Below, in pieces: positions 63,431-64,000 of a stretch of DNA of 64,000 nt. The translations under genes were made by a program, and so were the position numbers. The notes below the pieces were generated by a model. It made no database searches, was not told the DNA's origin, and saw only the letters and a program-made list of their open reading frames with translations. The number at the start of each line of letters is the position of its first letter. The stretch's first letter is position 1. This DNA is from Hornefia butyriciproducens (GTDB taxonomy: Bacteria; Bacillota; Clostridia; Peptostreptococcales; Anaerovoracaceae): the NCBI RefSeq assembly GCF_009695915.1, contig NZ_VUMZ01000010.1:20618-84617 (forward strand). Reading direction: 5' to 3'.

Positions 63431-63646
63431 ATGCAAAAAGCGGATAGAACAGAAGCCGGCCGAACTACCGGCTTTTTAATTAACTTCAGTAAATTAAATG
63501 ATCTTTATGCAGTTGCAAAGATAGAACTGTATGGTGGAAATAATATCGATATCGAGGGTTTTACGAAAGACGATGTTGAAATTAGATATCATATGTTCCG
63601 AGGGAAAGCAATAGCACTCGGTGTGCTAAAAGAAATCAAGGAATAA
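63431..63646 (+). CDS. 68/71-residue array protein, paralogue 2
   Basis: MQKADRTEAGRTTGFLINFS KLNDLYAVAKIELYGGNNID, then KDDVEIRYHMFRGKAIALGV LKEIKE. Paralogue of the gene at 61016, with three extra N-terminal residues. GAAGAGG box. The reading frame is conserved although most changes are at the DNA level, which suggests selection. Confidence 0.65.
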   Translation: MQKADRTEAGRTTGFLINFSKLNDLYAVAKIELYGGNNIDIEGFTKDDVEIRYHMFRGKAIALGVLKEIKE

Positions 63647-63650
63647 GGAA

Positions 63651-63668
63651 CCTCGCGGCAACGCGGGG
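63651..63668 (+). repeat. hairpin repeat copy 10
   Basis: CCTCGCG-GCAA-CGCGGGG then TTTTGTTATACAGAGAAAA, the same 3' flank as copy 5. Last copy before the next IS256 element. Confidence 0.85.
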
Positions 63669-63773
63669 TTTTGTTATACAGAGAAAAAAACGCGAGAGTA
63701 TGAAACAATCTCTGTAAAAGTTCATTTCTGAGGCCTTTCATGATACAATCAAAATTATGGAGGGCCTTAGATT

Positions 63774-64000
63774 ATGGCAAAAAGAGAAAGAAAATCCGTA
63801 CATCACGTGGAAATGACGGACGGGAAACGAGCGATCATTCAGGGACTGCTGCAGGAATATGATATCCAGAATACTCAGGATATCCAGGACGCGTTGAAAG
63901 ATCTTCTCGGTGGAACCATCAAAGAAATGATGGAAGCTGAGATGGATGACCATCTCGGGTATGAAAAGTCAGAGCGGACGAACGATGACAGTGAGGACCG
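63774..64000 (+). CDS. IS256-family transposase, 5' end (runs off the window)
   Basis: 75 codons visible: MAKRERKSVHHVEMTDGKRA IIQGLLQEYDIQNTQDIQDA then LLGGTIKEMMEAEMDDHLGY EKSER, the typical start of mutator-type transposases (LLG.T...M..AEMD.HLGY). GGAGGG box. The element end must lie in 63680-63760. Unlike the three fragments it could be complete beyond the window. Confidence 0.9.
   Translation, partial: MAKRERKSVHHVEMTDGKRAIIQGLLQEYDIQNTQDIQDALKDLLGGTIKEMMEAEMDDHLGYEKSERTNDDSED

Noticed and set aside
59972..63668. CRISPR array suggested by regularly returning short palindromes
   Set aside because: Repeats are 18 bp, spaced by whole genes of unequal length, and vary in sequence with compensation; no spacers and no cas genes.

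Overview
The window is a piece of a GC-moderate to GC-rich chromosome from a low-GC-phylum (Bacillota) anaerobe, most likely a member of Clostridia. Pointers are the secA-prfB pair with a CNNM transporter, DUF1846 and DUF1934 proteins, PyrK-type dihydroorotate dehydrogenase with a PyrI regulatory chain, AddB, a Rex-like operator in front of 3-hydroxybutyryl-CoA dehydrogenase and Shine-Dalgarno sites of the GGAGG type almost everywhere. A finer placement (for example Anaerovoracaceae / Family XIII) is only a guess. 

Layout: 0-3.8 kb holds the start of a MalY/PatB C-S lyase gene (minus), a type I asparaginase and a convergent secreted choice-of-anchor protein with a truncated tail. At 3.9-4.2 kb is a ~20-nt periodic repeat array, followed by tRNA-Arg(CCT). 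From 4.4 to 10.3 kb, all on the minus strand, lies an AT-rich array of small phage-type and toxin/immunity modules (three Ntox50-like toxin ends, each with a small acidic Sm-like partner), broken by an intact IS4-family element and an IS256-family fragment. 

From 10.3 to 56.3 kb is ordinary core chromosome: an extradiol dioxygenase-like gene, a 1786-residue repetitive secreted protein, a LytTR/GHKL two-component system, hbd with a Rex-like site, a degenerate phosphoglucose isomerase homologue beside a ClcA channel, DUF1846, DUF1934, HtrA, GntR-ispE-Ig protein-tadA, a foreign-looking secreted protein pair, cvpA, the pyrC-K-D-F-E-B-I pyrimidine run, tRNA-Thr(CGT), a sigma-54-type promoter with a 74-residue unknown protein, a CCA-adding-enzyme-like remnant, a nuclease-HAD-addB operon, tex, and CNNM-secA-prfB, then birA. 

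From 56.36 kb to the end the sequence is again accessory: a collapsed pair of ABC exporter genes cut by an IS256 fragment, an AT-rich secreted protein, another IS256 tail, and a second toxin/immunity cassette array on the plus strand (59.2-63.7 kb) interleaved with duplicated pieces of a phage large terminase, a YjcQ fragment and an IS30 fragment. It ends in the start of a further IS256-family transposase. 

The most striking feature is that both arrays are punctuated by the same short hairpin (ten copies, GNRA-type loop, compensatory stem changes, T-rich 3' flank). It sits after immunity genes and at recombination junctions. Together with the terminase, DUF6275 and YjcQ pieces this suggests a dispersed store of orphan toxin tips and immunity genes derived from phage minor-head (MuF-type) polymorphic toxins. 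A second unlisted pattern is in-frame minisatellite-like insertions in several otherwise conserved enzymes (asparaginase, AddB, the HAD hydrolase).
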